Positions 9,862 to 18,729 of a stretch of 64,000 nt of DNA are shown here, piece by piece. The stretch lies in the NCBI RefSeq assembly GCF_003260975.1, contig NZ_CP030041.1:1702501-1766500 (forward strand). The letters are read 5' to 3'. Position numbers and translations under genes: made by a program. The notes under the pieces were generated by a model, which saw only the letters and a list, made by a program, of their open reading frames with translations, did no database searches and had not been told where the DNA came from. Within the stretch, counting starts at the first letter, position 1. The number at the start of each line of letters is the position of its first letter. This DNA is from Echinicola strongylocentroti (GTDB lineage: Bacteria > Bacteroidota > Bacteroidia > Cytophagales > Cyclobacteriaceae).

Positions 9862-11298
9862 TTATGGATTCGGCTCCAATTCAGGGTTGATGTTCATTTG
9901 AGATTGTGGGATAGGCCAAATCGCCTCTGGATCACCAGCGACCACTCCTACACCTGCATTTTGAACAGCCACACTTGGTGGAGTCTCAGTTCTCAAAGGC
10001 TTTCCTGTTCTTAACAAATCCATTCTTCTATGCCCTTCGAAGCATAATTCCTTACGCCTTTGATCATATATAGCTTCCAGTAGCTGCTCGGCATTAGCAA
10101 AGTCACCTACTGTCCATGGGGTAGTAAGCCCCGCTCTTTCCCTAATTTCATTTACCAGACTGATCGCCTCCGCATCTACTGTTTGGTTTAACTGCACGAG
10201 TGCTTCCGCGCGATTGAGCATTACTTCCGCTATACGGATGGCGTGATAATCACTTGAATTATCATTACCATTATCATACTTAAGTGTATAAACCGCCGGA
10301 TTACCATTAAAATTCACATCTTCCACCTTAAACGTTCCTCTTATATCTTCCGGCTCTCCAGCAAATAATGCCTCCAAGTTTGGGGAAAACTCTCCATCAC
10401 CTCTACCCCCTTGGTCTCTCCCTGTATAGTATCCGTCCCAAGAACCACTACTTGTCTCATCATCACTGTTACTTTGTGGATCTGTCGCGTTATTTTCAAT
10501 AGAAAAGACAATCTCATCGTTAACGGTGTTGTAAAAAGACAAATCGCTATTAAGCGAATAACCTCCTTCTGCAATCACCGTTTCAGCAGAGTTTGCGGCA
10601 TTTTCCCAATCCTGCATATATAAATATAATCTGGACAACAAAGCTGTTGCGGAATACGAAGAGGCAAATCCCTGATCGGCAGCTGGCGGTAAGTTTTGCT
10701 CCGCAAACATTAAATCACTTTCAATCTGCGCGTATACCTGGGCAAGAGTATTTCGGGGCAAATTCACTACTTCCCCAGTAAACGGTTCCAAATAAAGTGG
10801 GACGGAAAGGTTATCTCCATTGTTCACGATATATGGCTGAGAATACAAGTTGGCCAATAAGAAATAAACCATCCCTCTAATATACCTTGCGGCACCGATC
10901 AACTCGGCCTTTTCTTCTTCTGTGGCGTCCTCGATACCGGGAACATTAGCAATAATCGCATTTGCACCCAAAATCACTTGATAGCCATCTCTCCAAACTT
11001 CATCGACTGTACTATTGGCTGGCTGTACGGAGAAGTTGTTAAAATCCTGGAGTGAAGGAAATGACCCCGTAAAATTCACATTATCAGTAATAAAATCTGA
11101 TATAAACTGTGGCTGACTACCGAAGACGTGTAAATCTTGCATTAAATCGTAACAGCCAATAAGCACACCTTCAGCATTATTATAGCTATCAAAGGCAACA
11201 TCTTCTGATAAGGATTGCTGCGGCTTTATATCTTCCAATCTGTCTGCGCAAGCCGTAAACAGCAGTGCACAGGATAAAATCTTATATATAGTCTTCAT
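9862..11298 (-). CDS. SusD/RagB family outer-membrane nutrient-binding lipoprotein
   Basis: A 478-residue surface lipoprotein that forms the lid over its TonB-dependent SusC partner and captures the substrate. A lipoprotein signal is visible (MKTIYKILSCALLFTAC, likely lipidated Cys17) followed by an acidic residue-rich export signal. The SusD helical repeat pattern is present (TEEEKAELIGAARYIRGMVYFLL), and the C-terminal region has the conserved IYDQRRKELCFEGHRRMDLLR and AIWPIPQSQMN. It starts 12 bases after the susC stop, so the two are one operon. No glycoside hydrolase, peptidase, sigma/anti-sigma pair or sensor is adjacent, so the substrate cannot be inferred. Confidence 0.94.
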   Translation of the reverse strand: MKTIYKILSCALLFTACADRLEDIKPQQSLSEDVAFDSYNNAEGVLIGCYDLMQDLHVFGSQPQFISDFITDNVNFTGSFPSLQDFNNFSVQPANSTVDEVWRDGYQVILGANAIIANVPGIEDATEEEKAELIGAARYIRGMVYFLLANLYSQPYIVNNGDNLSVPLYLEPFTGEVVNLPRNTLAQVYAQIESDLMFAEQNLPPAADQGFASSYSATALLSRLYLYMQDWENAANSAETVIAEGGYSLNSDLSFYNTVNDEIVFSIENNATDPQSNSDDETSSGSWDGYYTGRDQGGRGDGEFSPNLEALFAGEPEDIRGTFKVEDVNFNGNPAVYTLKYDNGNDNSSDYHAIRIAEVMLNRAEALVQLNQTVDAEAISLVNEIRERAGLTTPWTVGDFANAEQLLEAIYDQRRKELCFEGHRRMDLLRTGKPLRTETPPSVAVQNAGVGVVAGDPEAIWPIPQSQMNINPELEPNP

Positions 11299-11310
11299 TG
11301 TTTCCTTTAT

Positions 11311-14298
11311 TTAAAATCCTAATGATACACCAAAGGTTACTTGTTTCGGGTTTGGAGAGGTAAAGAAACTCTCTCCAGACATATTTCCAGCTTCTGTACC
11401 CGAAGTATTCACTTCTGGATCAGAGCCATTGTCAAAGGCATCACTTGCGAAAGTCGCCAAATTCTGCCCCATAACATAAACTCTTGCTGACCTTACGGCT
11501 TTAGTACGCTCCAAAAGACTCACAGGAAGCTGATAAGACAGTGTGATGTTTTTTAATCGAATATAGCTTGCGTCGAATAAATGCCTTGTGGATTCATTAT
11601 CCCAAAAGGACATTGTTGAACTGGAATAGGCAGGTGCAAATGCATCGGTATTTTCAGAGGTCCAAGAGTCAAGTACCCGGGTGACATTATTAAATGAGCC
11701 ACTTGCTGCTATGTTTTCTGAGAATTCATTATCAGCCAGATATACATGTCCCCCACTTACAAAGTTAAAGAACACCCTAAGCGATAACCCTTTGTAAATA
11801 AACATGTTAGTAAACCCGCCTGTGGCTTTTGGCAGCGCAGAACCCGCATACACATAAGGAGCAGCACTATAATCAGTAGTAGGGTTCCCATCTTCTCCTA
11901 CCCATTCTGCATCTCCAGTTTCTGGATTTATGCCCACATAATCTTTCAAGAAGAACTCATTAGCAGTCCTTCCAACAGTAGCCCTGGCCTCATCTGTAAA
12001 TGACCCAATCGGCACATAAAGATTACCATTGGGATCTACTTGGGCCGTCTCGGGAAGCTTGGTTACCTCATTATTCAAAAAACCAATATTAAAAGAGGCA
12101 GTCCATTTAAAATCTGTATTGGTAAAAATATCTCCGGCCAATGAAATGTCCACACCGTTGTTTTTCATCGCCCCGAAGTTTTGGGTCCTACTGGCAAACC
12201 CTGTTGTATAAGGTAATGGTACGTCTAGCAATATACCATCAGTGTTTTTATTCCAATAACTAAAGTCAAACCTTAACCTATTGGAAAACAACTCCGCATT
12301 CAAATTGACATCAAATTGGTGAGTGGTTTCCCATGTCAAATTTGGATTGGAAGGCTGGGAATAGTAAAGTCCTGGGGAGCCGTTATAATTCACTCCGCTG
12401 TACAGTCCCAAGGCGCCAAAATTGGATATCCTGTCATTGCCACTAGAGCCATAGCTAGAAGATAATTTCATAAAGTCTATTACACCGCCTTTTGGAAAGA
12501 AATCCTCGGAGCTAATTAGCCATGATGCGGAGACTGCGGCAAAAGTACCGTATCGTTTATCCTCACCAAACCTCGAAGATCCATCTCGTCGGATACTACC
12601 TTCGACAATATATCTATCAGCGTAGTTGTAGTTTAACCTACCAAAAAAAGAGGCTATAGCCCATTCTGTTCCCGTGTTAGAGGCCGTTACAGGCTCAGAG
12701 CCAGAGCCTGTATTTGGGAGGTCATCAGAAATATATCCATTCGCTTCAGTAAGGATGAAATCCCTATCGGAAGTTTCGAAGCTTTGTCCAACTAATGCAT
12801 CAATCGTGTGGGACTCAAAGCTCTTTACATAGTTGAGAGTATTGGTAGTTAACCATTTACTATCTTGATTAATCTCTTTCGAACCATAGCCCCCAGGAGT
12901 AATGATATCACCAGACCGATACTCTTCTTCAACTTGCACATAGTCCATTCCCCAGTCTGTCTTAAATGTTAAATCATCCAAAATACTGTACTCGGCAAAA
13001 ACATTCCCTGTACTCCTTCTAGAAGTTAATACATAACGGATATCCCTATCTAATAGGAGTGGGTTATTAAAACCTGCCTGCTGCAAGTTGCCTTCCGCAT
13101 CATAAGGCTGTCCGAAGGGAGTGTTCAGATAACTAACTGTCCATGGAGAGAAAGTATCATTTTCAGCCCCAACCCTATCATTTACCAAAGAAGAGGTAGC
13201 AAAATTAACCCCTACCTTCAATTTATCTGAAGCTTCATGAGTCAAGTTTAATCTACCATTCAACTTATCCACCTCATTCCCGATCACATAAGCCTTACTA
13301 TTAAAATAAGTTCCTCCTACGAAGAAGGTTGTTTTTTCGCTGCCTCCGCTTGCATTTAAAGAATAGGAATTTAACGCTCCCGTTTGACTTACAATATCTC
13401 TCCAATTAGTCCCACTCTCAGGAAAAGTAGCTGGATCATCACCAAGATCAGTCCTAAGTCTGGAATATTGATCAAAATTCAAAACTTCCTTTTCCACGGA
13501 AGCTTTATTTACACCAGTATAATAGTCAAAATTAATTTGGGTCTTTTCTCCCAATTTGCCACTTTTCGTAGTAATTAAGATAACCCCATTTGCACCTCTT
13601 GAACCATATAGTGCCGTTGCTGCGGCATCCTTAAGGACAGTCATGCTCTCTATATCATTTGGGTTCAAATCCATTAAAGGATTAAGGGCTGTTCCCCCTC
13701 CTCCTGAGGAGTATGAAGTAGATCCAGATGCATCATTCAGCGGGACTCCATCGATAACAAACAAAGGACCATTTCCAGAGGTAAATGATGTAATTCCCCT
13801 AATACGCACCACTTGAGAAGACCCAATCAATCCAGAAGATGACGTGGCCTGGACACCGGCAGCTTGTCCTTGGAGAGCTTCTTGGGGAGAAATCACTGGA
13901 AAATTCTCAAAAGCTTCCGAACCTACCGTTTCTATTTGCTGTGTATTAAGTTTTTCGGACTGCATACCATATGCCTGCACCACTACTTCGCTCAATTGCT
14001 TGGCATCTGCTTGCAAAGTCACATTTATAATAGACCTGCCTCCTATTTCAACCTCCTGGCTGATCATTCCCATAAATGAAAAAACCAAGACATTACCACC
14101 TTCTGGTACTTCAATGGAATATTCTCCATCCAAATCTGTCGCCGTCCCCATCGTGGTTCCTTTTACTAAAACAGAAACACCGGGCAACTCCCCACCGTCT
14201 TCACCGGAGGTAACAGTCCCAGAGACTGTCCGGCTCTGGCCAAATGCCACAGCACTGGCCAATAAAATTGCTAATCCTAGCAGTAAAACTTTCTTCAT
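11311..14298 (-). CDS. SusC/RagA family TonB-dependent outer-membrane transporter
   Basis: A 995-residue outer-membrane barrel that imports a bound nutrient using TonB energy. The start at 14298 (MKKVLLLGLAILLAS) gives a clean signal peptide ending at AFGQ; an upstream in-frame ATG at 14343 would add 15 residues ahead of it and is less likely. An N-terminal carboxypeptidase-regulatory-like domain (VSGTVTSGEDGGELPGVSVL) precedes the plug, which has the SusC signatures PLFVIDGVPLND and DAAATALYGSRGANGVIL. The barrel ends in GVSLGF, with the terminal Phe typical of outer-membrane insertion. It is the first gene of a two-gene operon with susD. Upstream lies an AT-rich, repeat-containing gap of 1.7 kb. 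Confidence 0.95.
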   Translation of the reverse strand: MKKVLLLGLAILLASAVAFGQSRTVSGTVTSGEDGGELPGVSVLVKGTTMGTATDLDGEYSIEVPEGGNVLVFSFMGMISQEVEIGGRSIINVTLQADAKQLSEVVVQAYGMQSEKLNTQQIETVGSEAFENFPVISPQEALQGQAAGVQATSSSGLIGSSQVVRIRGITSFTSGNGPLFVIDGVPLNDASGSTSYSSGGGGTALNPLMDLNPNDIESMTVLKDAAATALYGSRGANGVILITTKSGKLGEKTQINFDYYTGVNKASVEKEVLNFDQYSRLRTDLGDDPATFPESGTNWRDIVSQTGALNSYSLNASGGSEKTTFFVGGTYFNSKAYVIGNEVDKLNGRLNLTHEASDKLKVGVNFATSSLVNDRVGAENDTFSPWTVSYLNTPFGQPYDAEGNLQQAGFNNPLLLDRDIRYVLTSRRSTGNVFAEYSILDDLTFKTDWGMDYVQVEEEYRSGDIITPGGYGSKEINQDSKWLTTNTLNYVKSFESHTIDALVGQSFETSDRDFILTEANGYISDDLPNTGSGSEPVTASNTGTEWAIASFFGRLNYNYADRYIVEGSIRRDGSSRFGEDKRYGTFAAVSASWLISSEDFFPKGGVIDFMKLSSSYGSSGNDRISNFGALGLYSGVNYNGSPGLYYSQPSNPNLTWETTHQFDVNLNAELFSNRLRFDFSYWNKNTDGILLDVPLPYTTGFASRTQNFGAMKNNGVDISLAGDIFTNTDFKWTASFNIGFLNNEVTKLPETAQVDPNGNLYVPIGSFTDEARATVGRTANEFFLKDYVGINPETGDAEWVGEDGNPTTDYSAAPYVYAGSALPKATGGFTNMFIYKGLSLRVFFNFVSGGHVYLADNEFSENIAASGSFNNVTRVLDSWTSENTDAFAPAYSSSTMSFWDNESTRHLFDASYIRLKNITLSYQLPVSLLERTKAVRSARVYVMGQNLATFASDAFDNGSDPEVNTSGTEAGNMSGESFFTSPNPKQVTFGVSLGF

Positions 14299-14790
14299 AA
14301 TTGGTTGATTTTGATTTAACGTTATCAAGATAAACGTTCCCATCTAATAATCCAATAGTAGATTAATTTATTATAAATGAAACTAACTACTTCAACAAGC
14401 ACAAAATACATCAAAAAATACAACAACATCATTAACCGAAATAAACTACTGCAACAAAACCATTAATTAAAATACATCAATTAAACAATACATAAATATG
14501 CAATATATCGAAAAAAGTATTTTTAACAAGTTTTAACTAAATATAACCAATTTATATTTTAACACTTACTTTTTGTAATTAATCAAGATGATTTCAAAAA
14601 TTTGTTCAACCCTTTAATATACTATATTGGTATTATACACATAAAATAAGTGATTTTACACACACAAATACAGGCAGCTATTTCAAAACCCATATGTTAT
14701 GAGAAAATTAGTTTCTTAGCATTTCTATTTCAAAAAAACACAGTTTGCTGCTCATTTTTAAACCAAAAAAGTCCTTCATTGCCCTTAGTT
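14299..14790. other. AT-rich gap upstream of the first susC
   Basis: About 490 bases with no gene. It is strongly AT-rich, with repeated short motifs of the ATTAATTAAA and ACATCAA kind, and presumably holds the susC promoter and leader. I could not place a convincing TAnnTTTG element. The right end carries TTCATTGCCCTTAGTTAA, a diverged version of the terminal repeat seen at 27.8 kb. Confidence 0.5.
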
Positions 14791-14791
14791 A

Positions 14792-14961
14792 AACCCGGAA
14801 TATGCATTAGCCTATCTGTTGCGACCTGAAACTGCTTCAAAATCAGCCGTTTCACTTTAGTTTTCGGCATAACCGTAGCGGTGCTACGCTAATGCCTCCA
14901 AACTAACTGATTTTCTTGCAATTTCAGCTCTCACTACGATTCCTAATGCATAATCCGGGTT
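14792..14961. repeat. 170-bp palindromic dispersed repeat, copy A
   Basis: Begins AACCCGGAATATGCATTA and ends TAATGCATAATCCGGGTT, so the ends are an 18-bp inverted repeat with one mismatch. The first 55 bases and the reverse complement of the last 55 align without a gap, both ending AAAATCAG. The centre is a hairpin, CGTAGC-GGT-GCTACG at 14874-14888, enclosed by GGCAT/ATGCC. Copy B at 28329 is nearly identical and has the same length. Confidence 0.9.
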
Positions 14962-15022
14962 AAAAAAATAGCTGCATCCCAATATCAGTATGAAAAAAAG
15001 GCGCACGCACTGGGCTACGAGC

Positions 15023-15135
15023 AGGGCAACCGCATTTAGTATATTGAAGGGAAACAATTTTCGTGTAGGTGTATAACTATCACCCGTGCCGCTGGCACTT
15101 TAACCCGCTTTGTGCATTAGGAACTGCTGTAGCCT
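15023..15135. repeat. Dispersed repeat, second family, copy a
   Basis: Contains TTGAAGGGAAACAATTTTCG followed by CCGTGCCGCTGGCACTTT, then CCCGCTTTGTGCATTAGGAA. The same blocks in the same order occur at 43397-43585 with small differences. The GTGCCGCTGGCAC block is itself a near-palindrome. No coding potential is evident. Confidence 0.75.
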
Positions 15136-15252
15136 GTCCCAGCGTATGTCGGGAATGGCTAAAAGAGCAAGGACAACAGTTGACATAGAGACCGATAAAG
15201 CCGTTGCGCCTGTCTACTCAATTATGGCGGCTGGCTTAGATTAACGAGTTTT

Positions 15253-15330
15253 GTGAGTCAACAACTGGCCATGCTGTCTAATCTGCCTTTGGCGGAAGAT
15301 CATATAGAAGGTGCTGGTGACAACCTGTAC
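15253..15330. repeat. Dispersed repeat, third family, copy a
   Basis: GCCTTTGGCGGAAGATCAT followed by ATAGAAGGTGCTGGTGACAA matches 43838-43878 at nearly every position. It lies downstream of the second-family copy in both places. Confidence 0.7.
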
Positions 15331-15483
15331 CTTAACCCCGGCATAAACCGGATTAAATTGTAACCCACATGAATATAAAGTTGGATCAAGCGGAAAAGTT
15401 GAGGGGCTGATGGAACGCTGATGACACAGATAATTATGATTTTCGCTGATTTTTTGACTAAACCGGAAAAGACAAGTGGCATA

Positions 15484-15535
15484 AAAAAGCCCTGAAAGGG
15501 CGTAACATCCTTAACCATGGGCAACTCCCATGGTA
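15484..15535. repeat. REP-like palindromic unit
   Basis: Two consecutive hairpins are visible: GCCCTGAAAGGGC at about 15489-15501 and TTACCATGGGAG (reverse strand) pairing with the preceding TTAACCATGGGCAAC block. This arrangement is like the small palindromic intergenic units that RAYT-type transposases spread in many bacteria. The short reading frame across it (15300-15524, minus) is a by-product of the repeat. Confidence 0.55.
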
Positions 15536-15689
15536 AACATCAAAAATAATCTCATTGTTTTAGCCGCTATTACCTTCCTAGCGCTTATAAATTCCCGCTA
15601 AAACCCAATACATGCCAACACCGCTTTATTCCAATAATTAATAGGGAATAACTTTCAAGAAAGTGTGTCGAAATTTATTCCCCCAGAAA

Positions 15690-15775
15690 TATTGCTTGAT
15701 CCATAAAGTCCCATAGGAGCGACAGATATAATTGCTATTGGAACATTTTATTTAAGTACGTTTGCCCTAGGGGAC
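15690..15775. repeat. Dispersed repeat, fourth block, copy a
   Basis: CCATAGGAGCGACAGATATAA, with GGAACATTTTATTTAAGTACG and TTTGCCCT after it, is matched at 43908-43970 by a CCGTAGGAACGGCAGATATA block with GGAACATTTT and TTTGCCCT. The first part is a small inverted repeat around TAGGA. Confidence 0.65.
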
Positions 15776-16017
15776 GAGTATCTTAACGAGATCAAACGGT
15801 AGTGCTTATAAAAATAAAACAAATAGGTAGTTACCTTCATTGGAAGCAGGTCAAAACTCAGTGAGTTCGTATATTGATTACCGAATCTCCCCTATTGTGC
15901 CTAATATGGTAATCGAATAAGTTAGTTATTTTACGTTACTTTTTTCGATATCTTGGAATCTAGCTTCAACTACGTATAGCACCATTGGCATCTATGGCTT
16001 GACCTCAAAACAACACA
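15776..16017. other. Tail of the 14.3-16.0 kb gene-free gap
   Basis: About 240 bases with no supported gene, promoter or hairpin. It closes a 1.7-kb region made mainly of repeat copies between the first susC and the OmpA/PD40 gene. Confidence 0.5.
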
Positions 16018-17928
16018 TCAATCTATAACAATCTCGATTCTTCGGTTCTTGGATCTTCCAAGTGCTGTTTCATTGGACATTAGTGGTTTCGTATCCCCAA
16101 ATCCCGCGACAGCCAATCGTTCACTGGCAATTCCTTGATCCAGTAAATACCGCTGTACACTCGTCGCTCTACGAAGACTCAATTCCTGATTATAACTCCC
16201 TTCCCCCACATTGTCGGTATGCCCTTCTATAACTATATGGACGTCGGGATTCTCGTCCAAAAACTTCTTCAATCGTAATAATGAACTTTTGGAAGAAGGC
16301 TTCAAGTCAGCTTTATCAAAGTCAAAGAAGACATTTTCAAACAAGAATTCTTCACCATGTGCCACAGGCTTAAGCCCTATCTCCATGTCTTTGATATCCT
16401 TGAGGCTGTCCTTTTCCACATTGTATATCTGTGGCAAAAAACCTTTCTTCTCTACGTACAGTCCCGAGGAAGCCTTATCCGGATAGATCATCATAAACCT
16501 ACCAGAATCCCCTTCAGACCTAAACTCATACAGAGTACTGTCATTCTCTAAATCCACTAATGAAAGAGTCGCCACAATGGGCTCGCCCGTCTTTTCATTA
16601 CGCACCTTACCTCCCGTCACGATCAACCGCTCACCAAGATCTATCTCTTCCGGAAAGGTAAAACGGTATAGATAAGACCTGTCCAGCACTCCATCTTTTA
16701 GAGAATTTTCTGTATAATAGGCATAGTCCTGCTGTGCGGTAATAAACAGGGCCAGTTGGTCCAAATGATCGTTAATGGGATAGCCCAAATTTACTGGTTG
16801 CTCAAACTCAGCATTCTTGATCTTTGAATTGAACAAGTCCATGCCCCCAAACCCCATATGACCGTTGGAAGCAAAAAAGAGCAGCTCATTGTTAAAATAA
16901 ATAAAAGGGGACACTTCATCGAGTTCGGTATTGATCGTCTCTCCTACATTGACCGGATCGGACCAGCTATTATCCCTTTGGCGAACTGCATAATAAATAT
17001 CGTTTCCACCAAATCCTCCTCTTCTATTGGATGAAAAAAACAGGATACTTCCATCCGCAGAAAGTGACGGCTGCGAATCCCAATACCTCGAGTTCACCTT
17101 ATCACCCATATTCATAGGTTCCTGCCATTCCCCCCCCACTTTATAGGCAATGTAAAGATCACAGCTTCCATAAGAATCAGGCGCATCACAACTGGTATAG
17201 ATCAAAATATTGCCATCGGCCGATATGGTACAGGTACCTTCATTGTGAACGGTATTGATAGAATGGGCAAGTGCTTCAGGCGAACTCCAACTCGTCCCAT
17301 CCCATGTAGATGTAAAAATATCCTCATGCTTCATCCGCTCCACTCCATCACGCTTCGTAAAAAGCAGCTGCTTACTGTCCGCTGTCAATACAGGAAAATA
17401 CTGAAGATAAAATTCATTCAGCGGGCTGGGCAATTTTTCTTTGTTGATCGATTTTTTCTTGGTCAACTCTTCTTCGATAAATGCCATTTTTCGGTTCATG
17501 GCTTTGAATGAAGAAGAGGATTTTACCTTACTGGAATAAAGCCCTTGACTTTGGGAAAACTTCCTCACTGCGGCTTCAAAATCACCGGATTTCAAATAAA
17601 TACTGGTAATCAACCAGCTAAAATCTGCCTTAAATTCAGGGTTGCTTCCACTTTTCATTTCTCCAGCAGAGGCTACTTGTAGTGCCTCTTCCACACTCCC
17701 CTTTTTCAATAACAATTGGGACCATTTTTTATAGGCCTCTAAAAAACCATCATCCTTATTGACGGCATCGGCGTATTTCTCCAAGGCTTGGTCATACCTT
17801 CTTCTCATGGAGAGGTCTTCTCCTTCTTGGTACAGCTTGATCGCCCTCCTGTTTTCGCTGGTAAAACCTTGACCAAGCGCCTGAGAACTGATAAAAATAA
17901 AAAAGAAGACTATTTGGGCTACTCTCAT
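16018..17928 (-). CDS. OmpA-family protein with TPR and PD40 beta-propeller repeats
   Basis: A 636-residue secreted, envelope-anchored protein. A signal peptide is present (ending SQALGQ). An N-terminal tetratricopeptide-like region (about 25-140) is followed by PD40/WD40-like beta-propeller repeats, with motifs such as PSLSADGSILFFSSNRRGGFGG and a parallel FFASNGHMGFGGMDLF segment. A short regulatory-like beta domain comes next (GGKVRNEKTGEPIVATLSL). The C-terminal OmpA peptidoglycan-binding domain has FDFDKADLKPSS, IEGHTDNVGEGSYNQELS and GRSKNRRIEI. This layout is common in Bacteroidota and often linked to gliding or type IX secretion accessory proteins, but no such genes are nearby. It starts 5 bases after queE, so they are co-transcribed. 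Confidence 0.92.
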   Translation of the reverse strand: MRVAQIVFFFIFISSQALGQGFTSENRRAIKLYQEGEDLSMRRRYDQALEKYADAVNKDDGFLEAYKKWSQLLLKKGSVEEALQVASAGEMKSGSNPEFKADFSWLITSIYLKSGDFEAAVRKFSQSQGLYSSKVKSSSSFKAMNRKMAFIEEELTKKKSINKEKLPSPLNEFYLQYFPVLTADSKQLLFTKRDGVERMKHEDIFTSTWDGTSWSSPEALAHSINTVHNEGTCTISADGNILIYTSCDAPDSYGSCDLYIAYKVGGEWQEPMNMGDKVNSRYWDSQPSLSADGSILFFSSNRRGGFGGNDIYYAVRQRDNSWSDPVNVGETINTELDEVSPFIYFNNELLFFASNGHMGFGGMDLFNSKIKNAEFEQPVNLGYPINDHLDQLALFITAQQDYAYYTENSLKDGVLDRSYLYRFTFPEEIDLGERLIVTGGKVRNEKTGEPIVATLSLVDLENDSTLYEFRSEGDSGRFMMIYPDKASSGLYVEKKGFLPQIYNVEKDSLKDIKDMEIGLKPVAHGEEFLFENVFFDFDKADLKPSSKSSLLRLKKFLDENPDVHIVIEGHTDNVGEGSYNQELSLRRATSVQRYLLDQGIASERLAVAGFGDTKPLMSNETALGRSKNRRIEIVID

Positions 17929-17933
17929 TTAGT

Positions 17934-18560
17934 TTATGGTATGTCCATAAATTTATGAGTTTGTAGCGAAATATTCCAATCAGGGTGATTTTTTATGTAT
18001 TCGATGATCTCTCCCGTAAACTTCTCAGACTTGCTCCATTCGGGCTGGAGTAGTTTTTTACAGCTTGACCGAACGTGCTTTGCGTGCTTTTCAGCAAAAT
18101 CAAAATCGCTTTTGTGAAAAACGATCACTTTCAGCTCATCTGCCTTTTCAAAAATACTTGGGTGAGGTTCTTTGAACTTCTTTGGGGAAAAACAGACCCA
18201 ATCAAACTGCCCTGAAAAAGGATGTGCTCCGCTGGTTTCGATATTAGTGGTAAAGCCCTTTTCTTTTAACAGGGCCGTAAGTGGCCCCATCTCATACATC
18301 AATGGCTCTCCGCCTGTAATCACCACCAGTCTTCCAGGGTACTGAAGCGCTCCATCCACAATCTCTTCAACTGAAAGCACCGGCCATTTTGCCGCTTCCC
18401 AGGACTCCTTTACGTCGCACCACACACATCCTACATCACATCCTCCCAGACGGATAAAGTACGCTGGATGTCCAGTAAATGTACCTTCTCCCTGGATGGT
18501 GTAAAAAGCTTCCATTACAGGAAGCTTAAGTCCTTTTTCTACCGCTTGTTTGATTTCCAT
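17934..18560 (-). CDS. queE: 7-carboxy-7-deazaguanine synthase (radical SAM)
   Basis: Converts 6-carboxytetrahydropterin to 7-carboxy-7-deazaguanine on the queuosine (preQ0) pathway. The glycine-rich N-terminal FYTIQGEGTFTGHPAYFIRL and the radical SAM cluster CDVGCVWC (C41, C45, C48) are diagnostic. CxxxCxxC is the canonical spacing, as opposed to the variant clusters of some QueE subgroups. VVITGGEPLM is the SAM-binding GGE motif. At 208 residues it is a normal compact QueE. It is upstream of the OmpA/PD40 gene in an apparent operon, an unusual partnership with no obvious functional reason. The QueD-like gene is 8 kb away. Confidence 0.93.
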   Translation of the reverse strand: MEIKQAVEKGLKLPVMEAFYTIQGEGTFTGHPAYFIRLGGCDVGCVWCDVKESWEAAKWPVLSVEEIVDGALQYPGRLVVITGGEPLMYEMGPLTALLKEKGFTTNIETSGAHPFSGQFDWVCFSPKKFKEPHPSIFEKADELKVIVFHKSDFDFAEKHAKHVRSSCKKLLQPEWSKSEKFTGEIIEYIKNHPDWNISLQTHKFMDIP

Positions 18561-18729
18561 GGTTTAATTTTTGATGGAGCGGGTGATTGAACCGCTGTAT
18601 AATTGAATATAACCTACGTTGGGGAATAGACACTTACAAGCCCCCTATTAGGAACATTGGGCTCTTCTTCCCCTTTATATGCCACCAAACCCTACTTGAC
18701 AGTATGGGGTTCCCTATCGTGGAATAATT

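Noticed and set aside
13844..14308. A 154-codon plus-strand frame opposite the first susC
   Set aside because: It is antisense to the signal peptide and regulatory domain of a clear TonB-dependent transporter.
15300..15524. A 74-codon reading frame on the minus strand that begins MPMVKDVTPFQG
   Set aside because: It lies across repeat blocks and hairpins and has no codon or domain support. The peptide appears to be a by-product of repeat sequence.
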